Source: an uncultured Eubacteriales bacterium (GTDB lineage: Bacteria > Bacillota > Clostridia > Lachnospirales > Cellulosilyticaceae). Taken from it: a stretch of 64,000 nucleotides of DNA. The stretch is from NCBI GenBank assembly GCA_900551325.1, contig URVM01000006.1, positions 124,001 through 188,000 of the forward strand, given 5' to 3'. The notes under the pieces are model-generated. The model was not told the DNA's origin. It made no database searches and saw only the letters and a program-made list of their open reading frames with translations. A program made the translations under genes and the position numbers. How positions within the stretch are numbered: position 1 is the stretch's first letter; every line of letters starts with the position of its first letter. Positions 1 through 7,776 of the stretch are shown piece by piece.

Positions 1-81
1 GGCAAGTTGCTAGGAATAAATCAAGAAGTACAGACAAAAGTAGAAGTGGAAGAAGCAAAGAAAAATCTAGAGTGGATGTAG
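1..81 (+). CDS. C-terminal end of an unidentified protein (partial)
   Basis: The reading frame is open from the first base and closes with TAG at 79-81, leaving 26 residues ending in EEAKKNLEWM. It is rich in Lys and Glu. The following glycosidase-like gene starts 41 bp downstream with its own ribosome site, so the two may share a transcript. The fragment is too short to assign a family. Confidence 0.5.
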   Translation, partial: GKLLGINQEVQTKVEVEEAKKNLEWM

Positions 82-122
82 TAGGTAGGTAAAAGGTTGA
101 TAAAAGATAAGGAGTTAAGGCC

Positions 123-1976
123 ATGGTAATAAGAGAAGTTGCATGTGAAAATACTATATTAAAACTTAATGAAGCATCACTTGGAATAGAGATTGAACAA
201 GATGGTCATGTGTGGCAAACGGACAAAGGATTTGAGCCATACTTTACTATAGGTGAGACAAAGGTTTATTTTAAAGAGGCAGGGGCTACCGAGCACTTTG
301 AATGGAAAACAGGTGTAGGGACAGGGGTTAGAAGTAAGTTTTCCAATTTCATAATCCATGATAAAGAAGATACTTTAAGTTTTGAAACCATTGTATGGAT
401 TGAATATGCTACAAAGGATATTTATTTTGAGCTCCTTCCTTTAAAAGAGTCAGAGCATTTGATAGGGGATATTTACTGGCCAGGACAAATGGCGTTTGAA
501 GAAGATAGTGATAAGTGGTACACACTTATTAACTTACTTCAAGGACTTATGATACCAAATAACTGGAAGTATGAAGTGAAACAATTAGTATTTGATGGAC
601 AAATGTGTAGTTCAGCAGCTTATATGCCTTGGTTTGGGCAAGTAAGAGATAAAGATGGATATATTGCCATTGTGTGCACCCCTTGGGATGCGGCTTATGG
701 GGTAGACCATCCAGCAGACAGTACTTATTGCCATATTGGGGTAAGATGGCTTCCTAGTATGGGTGCCATAAGTTATAAACGTGTCATGAAGATGGTACTA
801 AGACAAGATTGTGACTACAATGATCTTTGTAAAGTTTATAGAAGCTATGCTAGGGAAAAAGGCCTTTTAGTAACTCTAAAAGAAAAGGCTGCTAGAAATC
901 CTTTAGTAGATAAATTTATCGGTTCAGCCATTGTGCATACGGGGATTAAAACACATACTTCACCAGATTCAGCTTACTACGATAAGGAGCATCCAGAAAA
1001 AAATGACTATGTAGTGCCTTTTGCAAAAAGAGAAGAACAAATGAAAAAGCTTAAGGATAAGGGACTTGAGAAAGTATACTTACACCTGGATGGTTGGGGA
1101 GATCCAGGCTATGACAACAAACATCCAGACTATTTACCTGCGTGTATAGAAGCAGGTGGCTGGGAAGGGATGAAGTCTTTATCAGACAGGATGAAGGCAC
1201 TTGGTTATATGTTTGCTATTCATGATCAGTATAGAGATTACTATTTTGATGCAGCTACATATGATGAAAACTTTGCTCTTCATGATGCAGAAGGTAAAAG
1301 AATAGAATTTGCTAGATGGGCAGGGGGATGGCAAACTTATATATGTGCATCTCAAGCACCATTTTATCTGAAACGCAACTTTACAGAGCTCTTTAATCAC
1401 GGCATAGAGCTTGAGGGAACCTATCTTGACGTATTTACATGCAATGAACTAGATGAGTGTACACACTCATGGCACCAGATGACACGTAAAGAATGTCAAG
1501 AATACAGAAAGTCTTGCTTTGATTATTTACTGGCACACGATATTTTGCCAAGTTCAGAAGAGGTTATTGATTGGGCTGTTCCAAGTGTTGTGACTGCTCA
1601 TTATGGTCCTTATGAATTTATGCTTTGGCCAAATAAAGAACCAAAAGGTATACCGGTTCCACTATTTAACTTGGTATATCATGATTGTGTAGTGCTTCCT
1701 TGGCTTATGGACAAAGAAACAAAGTACGGAGACTATATGCTATATGCCCTTCTCAATGGCGGTGCAGCTTATCTTGATATAGAAAAAGAAGGGGAAGCAC
1801 TAGATGAAGAAATAGAGCGTTACTACACTGTTTCAAAGCTTCAAGAAAAGGTTGCTAAATGCGAGATGGTCAAACACGAATTTTTAGATTCATCTTATAA
1901 AGTACAAAGAACAACCTATAGTGATGGCACACAAGTGACCATTGATTTAGAAAAAGGAAGTTACAATATTAAGTAG
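123..1976 (+). CDS. Glycoside hydrolase-like protein (DUF6259/DUF5696-type TIM barrel)
   Basis: This 617-residue protein has no signal peptide and is probably cytoplasmic. The N-terminal third looks like a beta-sandwich. The middle looks like a TIM barrel of the uncharacterised DUF6259/DUF5696 glycosidase-like group. Visible barrel motifs are YLHLDGWGDPGYD (about residue 320), AIHDQYRDYY, TYLDVFTCNE (about residue 435) and PSSEEVIDW (about residue 480). The Asp of TYLDVF and the Glu pair of SSEEV sit where nucleophile and acid/base residues occur in retaining alpha-glycosidases; that reading is inference. ATG at 123 follows AAGGAG at 109-114 with 8-nt spacing. A strong hairpin follows the stop. 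Substrate unknown. Confidence 0.6.
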   Translation: MVIREVACENTILKLNEASLGIEIEQDGHVWQTDKGFEPYFTIGETKVYFKEAGATEHFEWKTGVGTGVRSKFSNFIIHDKEDTLSFETIVWIEYATKDIYFELLPLKESEHLIGDIYWPGQMAFEEDSDKWYTLINLLQGLMIPNNWKYEVKQLVFDGQMCSSAAYMPWFGQVRDKDGYIAIVCTPWDAAYGVDHPADSTYCHIGVRWLPSMGAISYKRVMKMVLRQDCDYNDLCKVYRSYAREKGLLVTLKEKAARNPLVDKFIGSAIVHTGIKTHTSPDSAYYDKEHPEKNDYVVPFAKREEQMKKLKDKGLEKVYLHLDGWGDPGYDNKHPDYLPACIEAGGWEGMKSLSDRMKALGYMFAIHDQYRDYYFDAATYDENFALHDAEGKRIEFARWAGGWQTYICASQAPFYLKRNFTELFNHGIELEGTYLDVFTCNELDECTHSWHQMTRKECQEYRKSCFDYLLAHDILPSSEEVIDWAVPSVVTAHYGPYEFMLWPNKEPKGIPVPLFNLVYHDCVVLPWLMDKETKYGDYMLYALLNGGAAYLDIEKEGEALDEEIERYYTVSKLQEKVAKCEMVKHEFLDSSYKVQRTTYSDGTQVTIDLEKGSYNIK

Positions 1977-2014
1977 AATAAAAGACTCCTAGTTGCCCCT
2001 AGGAGTCTTTTATT
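1977..2014. terminator. Intrinsic terminator, 16-bp perfect stem
   Basis: The arm AATAAAAGACTCCTAG is followed by a 6-nt loop and its exact complement ending in TTTTATT. The A-rich and T-rich flanks would let it work in both directions. The 231 bp from here to the next gene are AT-rich, and I see nothing else in them. Confidence 0.9.
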
Positions 2015-2245
2015 CTATAGAAAGAGGAAAGTAAACATTCTATTTTAATTTAATTTAGAATGAAAAATATAAGGTTTTTTCAGCTGATTAGACATCTCTT
2101 GCAAAGTAGTAATTAACTTTAAAAACTAAATCATATAAGGTTTGTATTACAAAGATATAGTGATATACTTTAATTATAAGTAAAATTTAGTAAATAATAG
2201 TATTTTAATATAAATTTAAAATCTAAGAAAAGAGGTTTTGTAAAT

Positions 2246-3646
2246 ATGGGTAATATAATTCAACTTGATACAGCTTGTCCAAATAATACTTGGGTTTTTG
2301 CAGCAGGTAAGGTGGCTAATGGAACTAATATATATGGGTATAGAACTTTTATACGTCATTTTGAAGAGATTATACGTTGGGAAAATAGTGGAGATGATGA
2401 GCGTAAATATGGAAAACAGCGCTTTGTAATGAATGTAAGTAAGGAGACAGATACAGTAGCCAATATACTACATACTTATGATCAGAGCATTAGACCTTTA
2501 GGTGTAAAAATGGTTGTCATTATGCCTGGAATTGAGGACTGTAAAGAGGGAACATCAATAGATTCATTCAAACAAGATTTAGAAGCCTTAATCCTCAAAG
2601 TGCTTAGTGAAGACCAAGTGCCAGTAGTGATGACACCCTATGCTATCTTAGATGTGAAGATGAAAAAAGTACTGGCACCTTATATAGAGGTTATAAGAGA
2701 AATAGCAACTACACAGCAAATACATATAGTGGACTTCTATAAAACTTGGAGTGATAAAGGAGCAGATTATATTACTTCAAGGTTGGATGAGGACAGTATG
2801 CTTCCAAATGAACTAGGACATTTAGATATGGGGAAACAGTTGGCAAATAGCATAGGACTAAAATTTAGTAGTGAGGGACCTATGAATACTATAGTAACAA
2901 TGTTTAAAGACTCTAAAGCATATGTAAGTTCTAATAAATCTTGTCAGATAGAAGACACAACAGGTACCTATACATATATACAAGAACAACTTGTTAGTGA
3001 TAAGCCAATAACTTGGTTGTTTATGGGTGATAGTATTACCCATGGAGCCTTGTGGACATATGGATATGATGATTTTACGGAGCTTTTTGAAAAGCGTTTA
3101 AGAAATGAAATAGGACGTACGGGTGATATCATTATTAATACAGGGGTATCAGGTGCTACAACCCAAGAGTTTCTACAGAATAAGGACTCTAGATGTTTTA
3201 GATATGATGCAGATATTGTATTTATTATGTTGGGTATGAATGACTGCGTGACACTTTCGGTAGAATTATTTGAGGCTAACTTAAAGGAGATTGTCAAAGA
3301 GGTAAGGGAAGTAAATGGGATGCCTATATTAATGACCCCTAATGTAGCACCAGGTCGCATACATGTGTTACCTCCTTATATAGAAGCAATCCGTAAAGTA
3401 GCTAGGGAAGAAAATGTGATGCTTATTGATCATTTTAAAGAATGGGAAGAGAGAGCCACTAACCCTGAAATCTTGGAAAGGTGGGTAAGTGCAGCAGATT
3501 CAGTTATGCAGATACATCCTACTTCACTTGGACATTTGACTATGACAAAAAGTATATTTAAGGCTGTAGGCATATATGACTTGAAAAGTCCACTGTGTAC
3601 AATGGAGTATTCAAGTATTTCTATTCCAAACAACAAGGGTGAATAA
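2246..3646 (+). CDS. Tandem SGNH/GDSL hydrolase with a degenerate N-terminal copy
   Basis: The 466-residue protein contains two SGNH-type domains. The C-terminal one (about 250-445) is intact: GDSIT at about 261 supplies the nucleophile Ser, GMND at about 330 supplies block III, and the His of IHPTSLGH at about 423 supplies the catalytic base. The N-terminal one (about 8-215) follows the same pattern but has AAGK in place of GDS, PGIEDC in place of GMND, and Asn in place of His in NELGH. It therefore looks non-catalytic. No signal peptide is evident. A carbohydrate O-acetylesterase role fits the fold, but the substrate is unknown. The 3' end overlaps the convergent VanZ gene by 36 bp. Confidence 0.75.
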   Translation: MGNIIQLDTACPNNTWVFAAGKVANGTNIYGYRTFIRHFEEIIRWENSGDDERKYGKQRFVMNVSKETDTVANILHTYDQSIRPLGVKMVVIMPGIEDCKEGTSIDSFKQDLEALILKVLSEDQVPVVMTPYAILDVKMKKVLAPYIEVIREIATTQQIHIVDFYKTWSDKGADYITSRLDEDSMLPNELGHLDMGKQLANSIGLKFSSEGPMNTIVTMFKDSKAYVSSNKSCQIEDTTGTYTYIQEQLVSDKPITWLFMGDSITHGALWTYGYDDFTELFEKRLRNEIGRTGDIIINTGVSGATTQEFLQNKDSRCFRYDADIVFIMLGMNDCVTLSVELFEANLKEIVKEVREVNGMPILMTPNVAPGRIHVLPPYIEAIRKVAREENVMLIDHFKEWEERATNPEILERWVSAADSVMQIHPTSLGHLTMTKSIFKAVGIYDLKSPLCTMEYSSISIPNNKGE

Positions 3647-4060
3647 TAACGTAATACTTGTACAAAGTCCTAATATATCCTTTCCTAAATCTATAAGTTC
3701 AAAGGCGCGACCAGGCGAAGTGAGTTGGAGACATTCATCAATAAAAGCAATACATAAGCCTAAAATAAGTGTAGTCCAAGCACTTTGTTTAAAGCTAAGT
3801 CCTTGATAAAGAAAAGCAAGTAGTGTAATAAATCCTAAAAGGAAGAAAAGAGTGAAGTGGCCTAGGTCTCTTACAATACTATTTATAGAAGAAAGAGTAA
3901 GAGAAGAAGAGTCTAGAATAGGTTGTGTAAGATGTATAAGGCTTTCGGTTACATTTGTACTTAGTGCATTAGATGTAGGTGCATCTTGCAAAGAAAAACT
4001 AAAAATCAGTATAATCATAGAACTAATAATAAGTCCACTGAGAATAGATTTATATGGCAT
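3611..4060 (-). CDS. VanZ-like family membrane protein
   Basis: This 149-residue protein has four hydrophobic segments (about 8-24, 66-86, 93-113, 126-145). The VanZ pattern is visible: RDLGHFTLFFLLGF in the middle and a later acidic IDECLQ segment before SPGRAFELIDLGKDILG. The family includes the teicoplanin-resistance protein VanZ, but most members are of unknown function. On the minus strand AAGGAGG precedes the ATG closely. It converges on and overlaps the 3' end of the SGNH gene and is divergent from the tyrosine-kinase gene. Nothing here indicates a Van resistance cluster. Confidence 0.8.
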   Translation of the reverse strand: MPYKSILSGLIISSMIILIFSFSLQDAPTSNALSTNVTESLIHLTQPILDSSSLTLSSINSIVRDLGHFTLFFLLGFITLLAFLYQGLSFKQSAWTTLILGLCIAFIDECLQLTSPGRAFELIDLGKDILGLCTSITLLFTLVVWNRNT

Positions 4061-4099
4061 ATAGGAAGACCTCCTTAAAGAAGAAAAATTTTATAATTT

Positions 4100-4129
4100 T
4101 TACCAAGTATTCCCTAAATGTGGTATAAT
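4100..4129 (+). promoter_or_regulatory. Probable extended -10 promoter for the CpsD-type kinase
   Basis: TATAAT at 4124-4129 is preceded by TG at 4121-4122, making an extended -10. TTACCA at 4100-4105, 18 bp upstream, is a weak -35. The start codon is 34 bp downstream of the -10. Confidence 0.55.
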
Positions 4130-4163
4130 TATATAGATGATTTTAAATTTTGGGGGAATTTAA

Positions 4164-4913
4164 ATGAAAAAGAAAAATGTCGTTACTACGGGAATACGTG
4201 ATTGTGTACTAACAGAGGGGACTAGCTTTCATGTACAAGAGGCTTATAAAGCTATGCGGACTAACTTAATGTTTTCACTACCGGGGAATGGGTGTAAGAA
4301 AATTGTTGTAACCAGTTCTTTTGCAGGAGAGGGCAAAAGTATTACTTGTACAAATTTAGCCATTGCTTTTGTACAGGCGGGTTACAGGGTGCTTGTTATT
4401 GATGGGGATCTTAGGAAACCTAAGTTACACCGTTATATGGATGTTCAAAATGATATAGGACTTGCTCATATTTTAGGTGGATTTAATGAGGTGAAGGAGG
4501 GAATTCATTGTACAGCGTATGAAAAGCTTCAAGTTATTCCTTCAGGACATATACCACCTAATCCTGCTGAGCTTTTAGCTTCTACTAGTATGAAAGACTT
4601 GCTTACTAAACTAGAAGAGTTCTATGATTATATCTTTATTGATACACCACCTATTAATTTGGTTACAGATGGGGTTGTGCTTGGGCCTATTACTTCAGGA
4701 ACGATTATGGTAGTTAGAGAAGGTCAAACCCATCATAAAGATTTGCAAACCAGTTTAAATAAGCTTCAATTTGCAGAAACAAAGGTCCTTGGTCTTGTTC
4801 TTAATGATATGAAGAGGATGCAAGGTGGTTACAAGAAATACAAGGGTTATAAATATGGTGATAGCTATGGATATAGTGTATCAGCCATAGGCAATGAGTC
4901 GCTTACTTCTTAA
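4164..4913 (+). CDS. CpsD/CapB-family bacterial tyrosine kinase
   Basis: This 249-residue BY-kinase-type protein has a Walker A motif FAGEGKS at about 53-59, Walker A' VLVIDGDLRKP at about 77-87 and Walker B YIFIDTPP near 150. Its tyrosine-rich tail (YKKYKGYKYGDSYGYS, about 222-237) is the usual autophosphorylation cluster. Such cytoplasmic kinases normally need a membrane activator of the Wzz/CpsC type and regulate capsule or exopolysaccharide export. No CpsC partner or polysaccharide cluster lies nearby, so it appears to be an orphan in this window. The gene has its own promoter and terminator. Confidence 0.85.
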   Translation: MKKKNVVTTGIRDCVLTEGTSFHVQEAYKAMRTNLMFSLPGNGCKKIVVTSSFAGEGKSITCTNLAIAFVQAGYRVLVIDGDLRKPKLHRYMDVQNDIGLAHILGGFNEVKEGIHCTAYEKLQVIPSGHIPPNPAELLASTSMKDLLTKLEEFYDYIFIDTPPINLVTDGVVLGPITSGTIMVVREGQTHHKDLQTSLNKLQFAETKVLGLVLNDMKRMQGGYKKYKGYKYGDSYGYSVSAIGNESLTS

Positions 4914-4936
4914 AGGAAGAAGCGACTTATTTTTAT
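4897..4936 (+). terminator. Intrinsic terminator overlapping the kinase stop codon
   Basis: AGTCGCTT and TTCTT pair with AAGAA and AAGCGACT, with a 2-nt bulge, followed by TTATTTTTAT. The left arm lies inside the last codons of the kinase gene. Confidence 0.7.
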
Positions 4937-5012
4937 ATCTATACTAAAATCAATTTGTAAAATAAGTCTAGAAGCTAGAAGAATGTGGTATACTTATAAA
5001 AGTATATTAAAA

Positions 5013-5041
5013 TTGACAAGCATAAGAGCACATTTTATAAT
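5013..5041 (+). promoter_or_regulatory. Consensus sigma-A promoter of the ECF transporter operon
   Basis: TTGACA (5013-5018) and TATAAT (5036-5041) are separated by exactly 17 bp. The start codon at 5071 leaves a leader of only about 25 nt, too short for a riboswitch. Confidence 0.85.
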
Positions 5042-5070
5042 AAAGCGTTAGATAGAAAGGAGCGGGTGCA

Positions 5071-6765
5071 ATGGGTATTTGCTTTAAGGATTTCACTTTT
5101 CAGTATGAAAACTTGAAGAATCCAACGCTTAAAAACATAAACTTACAAATTGAAAAAGGCGAGAAAGTATTAATTGCAGGCCCAAGTGGAAGTGGCAAGT
5201 CTACCCTTGCACATTGTCTAAATGGGTTAATTCCTCATGCTTATAAAGGGAAACACAAAGGTGAGTTATTATTAGATGATGAGAAGCTTTTTGGCAAGAG
5301 CTTAGAGAGTATAAGTAGAAAGATTGGAACTATCTTACAAGACTCAGATGGACAGTTTATTGCACTAAGTGTAGGTGAGGATGTAGCCTTTGCTTTTGAA
5401 AATGACAACGTAGCTGTACCACAGATGAGAGAACGTGTAAAGACTATTTTAGAGAATTTTGGTATGGAAGCCTTTACAAATAGAAGTCCACAAAACTTAA
5501 GTGGAGGTCAAAAACAAAAGGTAGCTATGGCAGGGATCATAGCCACAGAGACAGACATTCTCCTTTTTGATGAACCTTTAGCCAACCTAGACCCTATAAG
5601 TGGTCAACTGGCAATGGATACAATTAATACATTACATGAACAGACTAGGAAGACAGTTATAGTAGTAGAACACCGTATAGAAGAAGTTTTAGCTCATGGG
5701 TTTGATAGGCTTGTCGTGATGCATAAAGGTGAAATCCTATTTAATGGAACACCTGATGAAGCACTTAGATGTGGTGTGCTTATAGAAAATGGTTTAAGAG
5801 AACCTCTTTATATAGAAACCCTGAGACAGTGTGGTGTAGATTTAAAGGAAGAGACTAAGCTTACAAGGTTAGATACCTTGCTTAAATATAAAAACCAAGT
5901 GATAGACTCACTTAAGGGATTAGAGCTTATTCCAGATAAGACTATGGGAGAGCCTCTTCTTACTTGTGAACATTTAAAGTTTAGCTATGATAAAGAAAAT
6001 GGACAAATTTTAAAGGATATTTCCTTTAACTTATATGAAGGTGAATTTTTAGCTATACTTGGCAATAACGGTGCAGGTAAATCTACTTTATTAAAGGCTT
6101 TAACAGGTTTTTGTAAATTAGATGGGGGTAAGATGAATTATAAGGGTGAAGATATTACTAAGTGGTCTATTCGTAAGCGTGCTGATATCATTGGTTATGT
6201 GATGCAAAACCCTAATCATATGATTACCCAATATATGATTTATGATGAAGTAGCTTTTGGACTTCGTAATTTTGGATATGATGAAAAGGTTGTTGGGGAA
6301 AGAGTAGAAGAAGCATTAGAAAAATGTGGTTTATCTGCTTATAGAAAGTGGCCAGTAGCATCTCTTAGCTTTGGACAGAAAAAACGTGTAACCATTGCAT
6401 CTATTCTTGCCATGAAACCGAAGATTATTGTTCTTGATGAGCCAACAGCAGGGCAGGATCATAAGAATTATACAGAGTTTATGAACTTCCTCATGAGCCT
6501 TAAAGAAGAAGGGGTTACAGTGGTTATGATTACCCATGATATCCAACTTGCCCTTGAATATGCAGATCGTGCATTAGTGCTTTCAGGAGGGAAAATTCTT
6601 CAAGAAGGTACCATTTATGATGTACTTGCTAACAAAGAAGTTTTAGAACGTGCTAGCTTAAAGGAAACTTCTATTAGTGATTTAGGAGAGCTTTATGAGG
6701 TACCGCATAAGAATATATTCTTAAAGCAAGTGATACAAAAAGGGAGACAATTGACTGATGAATAA
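5071..6765 (+). CDS. Energy-coupling factor transporter ATPase, two fused ABC domains
   Basis: The 564-residue protein fuses two ABC ATPase domains that in many ECF transporters are separate EcfA and EcfA' subunits. Domain 1 has Walker A GPSGSGKST (37-45), signature LSGGQKQK (about 141) and Walker B LLFDEP. Domain 2 has GNNGAGKST (about 331-339), LSFGQKKR (about 432) and IIVLDEP. ATP hydrolysis here would drive import of a vitamin or metal bound by an S component. The next gene, EcfT, overlaps its end by 8 bp, so the two are translationally coupled. No S-component gene is adjacent, so the substrate is unknown. ATG 5071 follows AAAGGAG. Confidence 0.9.
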   Translation: MGICFKDFTFQYENLKNPTLKNINLQIEKGEKVLIAGPSGSGKSTLAHCLNGLIPHAYKGKHKGELLLDDEKLFGKSLESISRKIGTILQDSDGQFIALSVGEDVAFAFENDNVAVPQMRERVKTILENFGMEAFTNRSPQNLSGGQKQKVAMAGIIATETDILLFDEPLANLDPISGQLAMDTINTLHEQTRKTVIVVEHRIEEVLAHGFDRLVVMHKGEILFNGTPDEALRCGVLIENGLREPLYIETLRQCGVDLKEETKLTRLDTLLKYKNQVIDSLKGLELIPDKTMGEPLLTCEHLKFSYDKENGQILKDISFNLYEGEFLAILGNNGAGKSTLLKALTGFCKLDGGKMNYKGEDITKWSIRKRADIIGYVMQNPNHMITQYMIYDEVAFGLRNFGYDEKVVGERVEEALEKCGLSAYRKWPVASLSFGQKKRVTIASILAMKPKIIVLDEPTAGQDHKNYTEFMNFLMSLKEEGVTVVMITHDIQLALEYADRALVLSGGKILQEGTIYDVLANKEVLERASLKETSISDLGELYEVPHKNIFLKQVIQKGRQLTDE

Positions 6766-7582
6766 TACAGGATCATTGTATATAGATAAGCCTTCCTTCT
6801 TACATGACTTAGATGGAGGGGTTAAGCTTATTTGGGTTGTTATATGGAGTATTGTAACTTTTATGTTTATGGACATAAGGGTATTTCTTGGACTTATCGT
6901 AATAGGTAGTGTATTACTTTATTTATCACAAATAGAATTTCGTAGAATGAGATTATTGATAGGCTTTATTTTAGGCTTTACAGTATTTAACTCTATTTTA
7001 TTATTAGTGTTGACACCAAGTCATGGTTCAAGACTAGCAGGATCTACTACTGTTTTGTTTGAAGTAGGATTCTTTACTTTAACTTTAGAAAACCTATTTT
7101 ATGTACTCACTATTTCATGTAAGTATATTGCACTCTTACCTATTACTTTAATCTTCCTATTTACTACCCATCCAAGTAAATTTGCAAGTAGTCTTAATCG
7201 TATAGGTGTATCTTATAAGGTAGCTTATACAGTAAGTATTGCCTTAAGATATGTACCTGATATTCAAAATGAGGTTAAGCATATTATTATGGCACAAGAG
7301 GCAAGAGGTGTGGCCTTTAAAAGAGGTGAAGCACCATTTGGAAAAATAATAAAAAACTATGTAACCGTACTTATTCCATTAGTATTAGGTTCACTAGACC
7401 GTATTGAAGTGGTTTCTAATGCCATGGATTTACGTGGTTTTGGTAAAGGGAAAACCCGTACTTGGTATGTACGAGAACCACTTAGTAAACTGGATAAAAT
7501 AGCTTTTGTAGTAGGTATACTTTTCCTTATAGCAGGGTTCTTACTTAAAGGACAAATTCAGTACTTCTGGTACCCATTTTAA
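6758..7582 (+). CDS. Energy-coupling factor transporter transmembrane protein EcfT
   Basis: The 274-residue membrane protein has about five or six hydrophobic segments. It carries the two EcfT coupling motifs seen as AQEARGV (about residue 183) and AMDLRGFG (about 222), whose Arg-Gly elements contact the ATPases. It starts inside the end of the fused ATPase gene. Together they form the complete energising module of an ECF importer. The missing substrate-binding S protein must be encoded elsewhere, as happens for group II systems that share one module among several S components. Confidence 0.88.
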   Translation: MNNTGSLYIDKPSFLHDLDGGVKLIWVVIWSIVTFMFMDIRVFLGLIVIGSVLLYLSQIEFRRMRLLIGFILGFTVFNSILLLVLTPSHGSRLAGSTTVLFEVGFFTLTLENLFYVLTISCKYIALLPITLIFLFTTHPSKFASSLNRIGVSYKVAYTVSIALRYVPDIQNEVKHIIMAQEARGVAFKRGEAPFGKIIKNYVTVLIPLVLGSLDRIEVVSNAMDLRGFGKGKTRTWYVREPLSKLDKIAFVVGILFLIAGFLLKGQIQYFWYPF

Positions 7583-7647
7583 AGAAATTTATAATTTTTG
7601 TATCAACTAGTAAAGAGTTGAGTTGTATCAATACAGGGTAACAAGAG

Positions 7648-7678
7648 GACTTAGTCTAATAAAGACTGAGTCTTTTTT
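7648..7678 (+). terminator. Intrinsic terminator of the ECF operon
   Basis: GACTTAGTCT pairs with AGACTGAGTC (one G-T pair) around a 5-nt loop, followed by TTTTTT. Confidence 0.85.
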
Positions 7679-7715
7679 ATTCTTAATATATAGCAGCGCT
7701 ATATATTAAGAATAA
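7677..7715. repeat. 18-bp AT-rich perfect inverted repeat with a 3-nt centre
   Basis: The two arms are exact complements built around ATATATAGC and GCTATATAT, with only AGC between them. No T-run follows, so it is not a conventional terminator. It lies about 60 bp upstream of the Cache-GGDEF-EAL gene and could be an operator or an RNA hairpin in its leader. Confidence 0.6.
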
Positions 7716-7776
7716 TTATTAAAATAGATATATATAATTTTTGATAAATATTTAAATGGGAAGGAGTAAAGGGTTA

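Noticed and set aside
2968..3360. 130-codon minus-strand frame
   Set aside because: It is antisense inside the SGNH hydrolase gene, lacks a ribosome site and resembles no family.
3852..4064. 70-codon plus-strand frame
   Set aside because: It is antisense to VanZ, which has the family motifs and the ribosome site.
3611..4913. Glycopeptide resistance or capsule cluster
   Set aside because: VanZ-like and CpsD-like genes are both isolated, with none of the partner genes.
5041..5071. Riboswitch controlling the ECF operon
   Set aside because: The consensus promoter leaves a leader of only about 25 nt.
7677..7715. Second ECF terminator
   Set aside because: The stem is almost all A/T and no T-run follows it; the real terminator lies just upstream.
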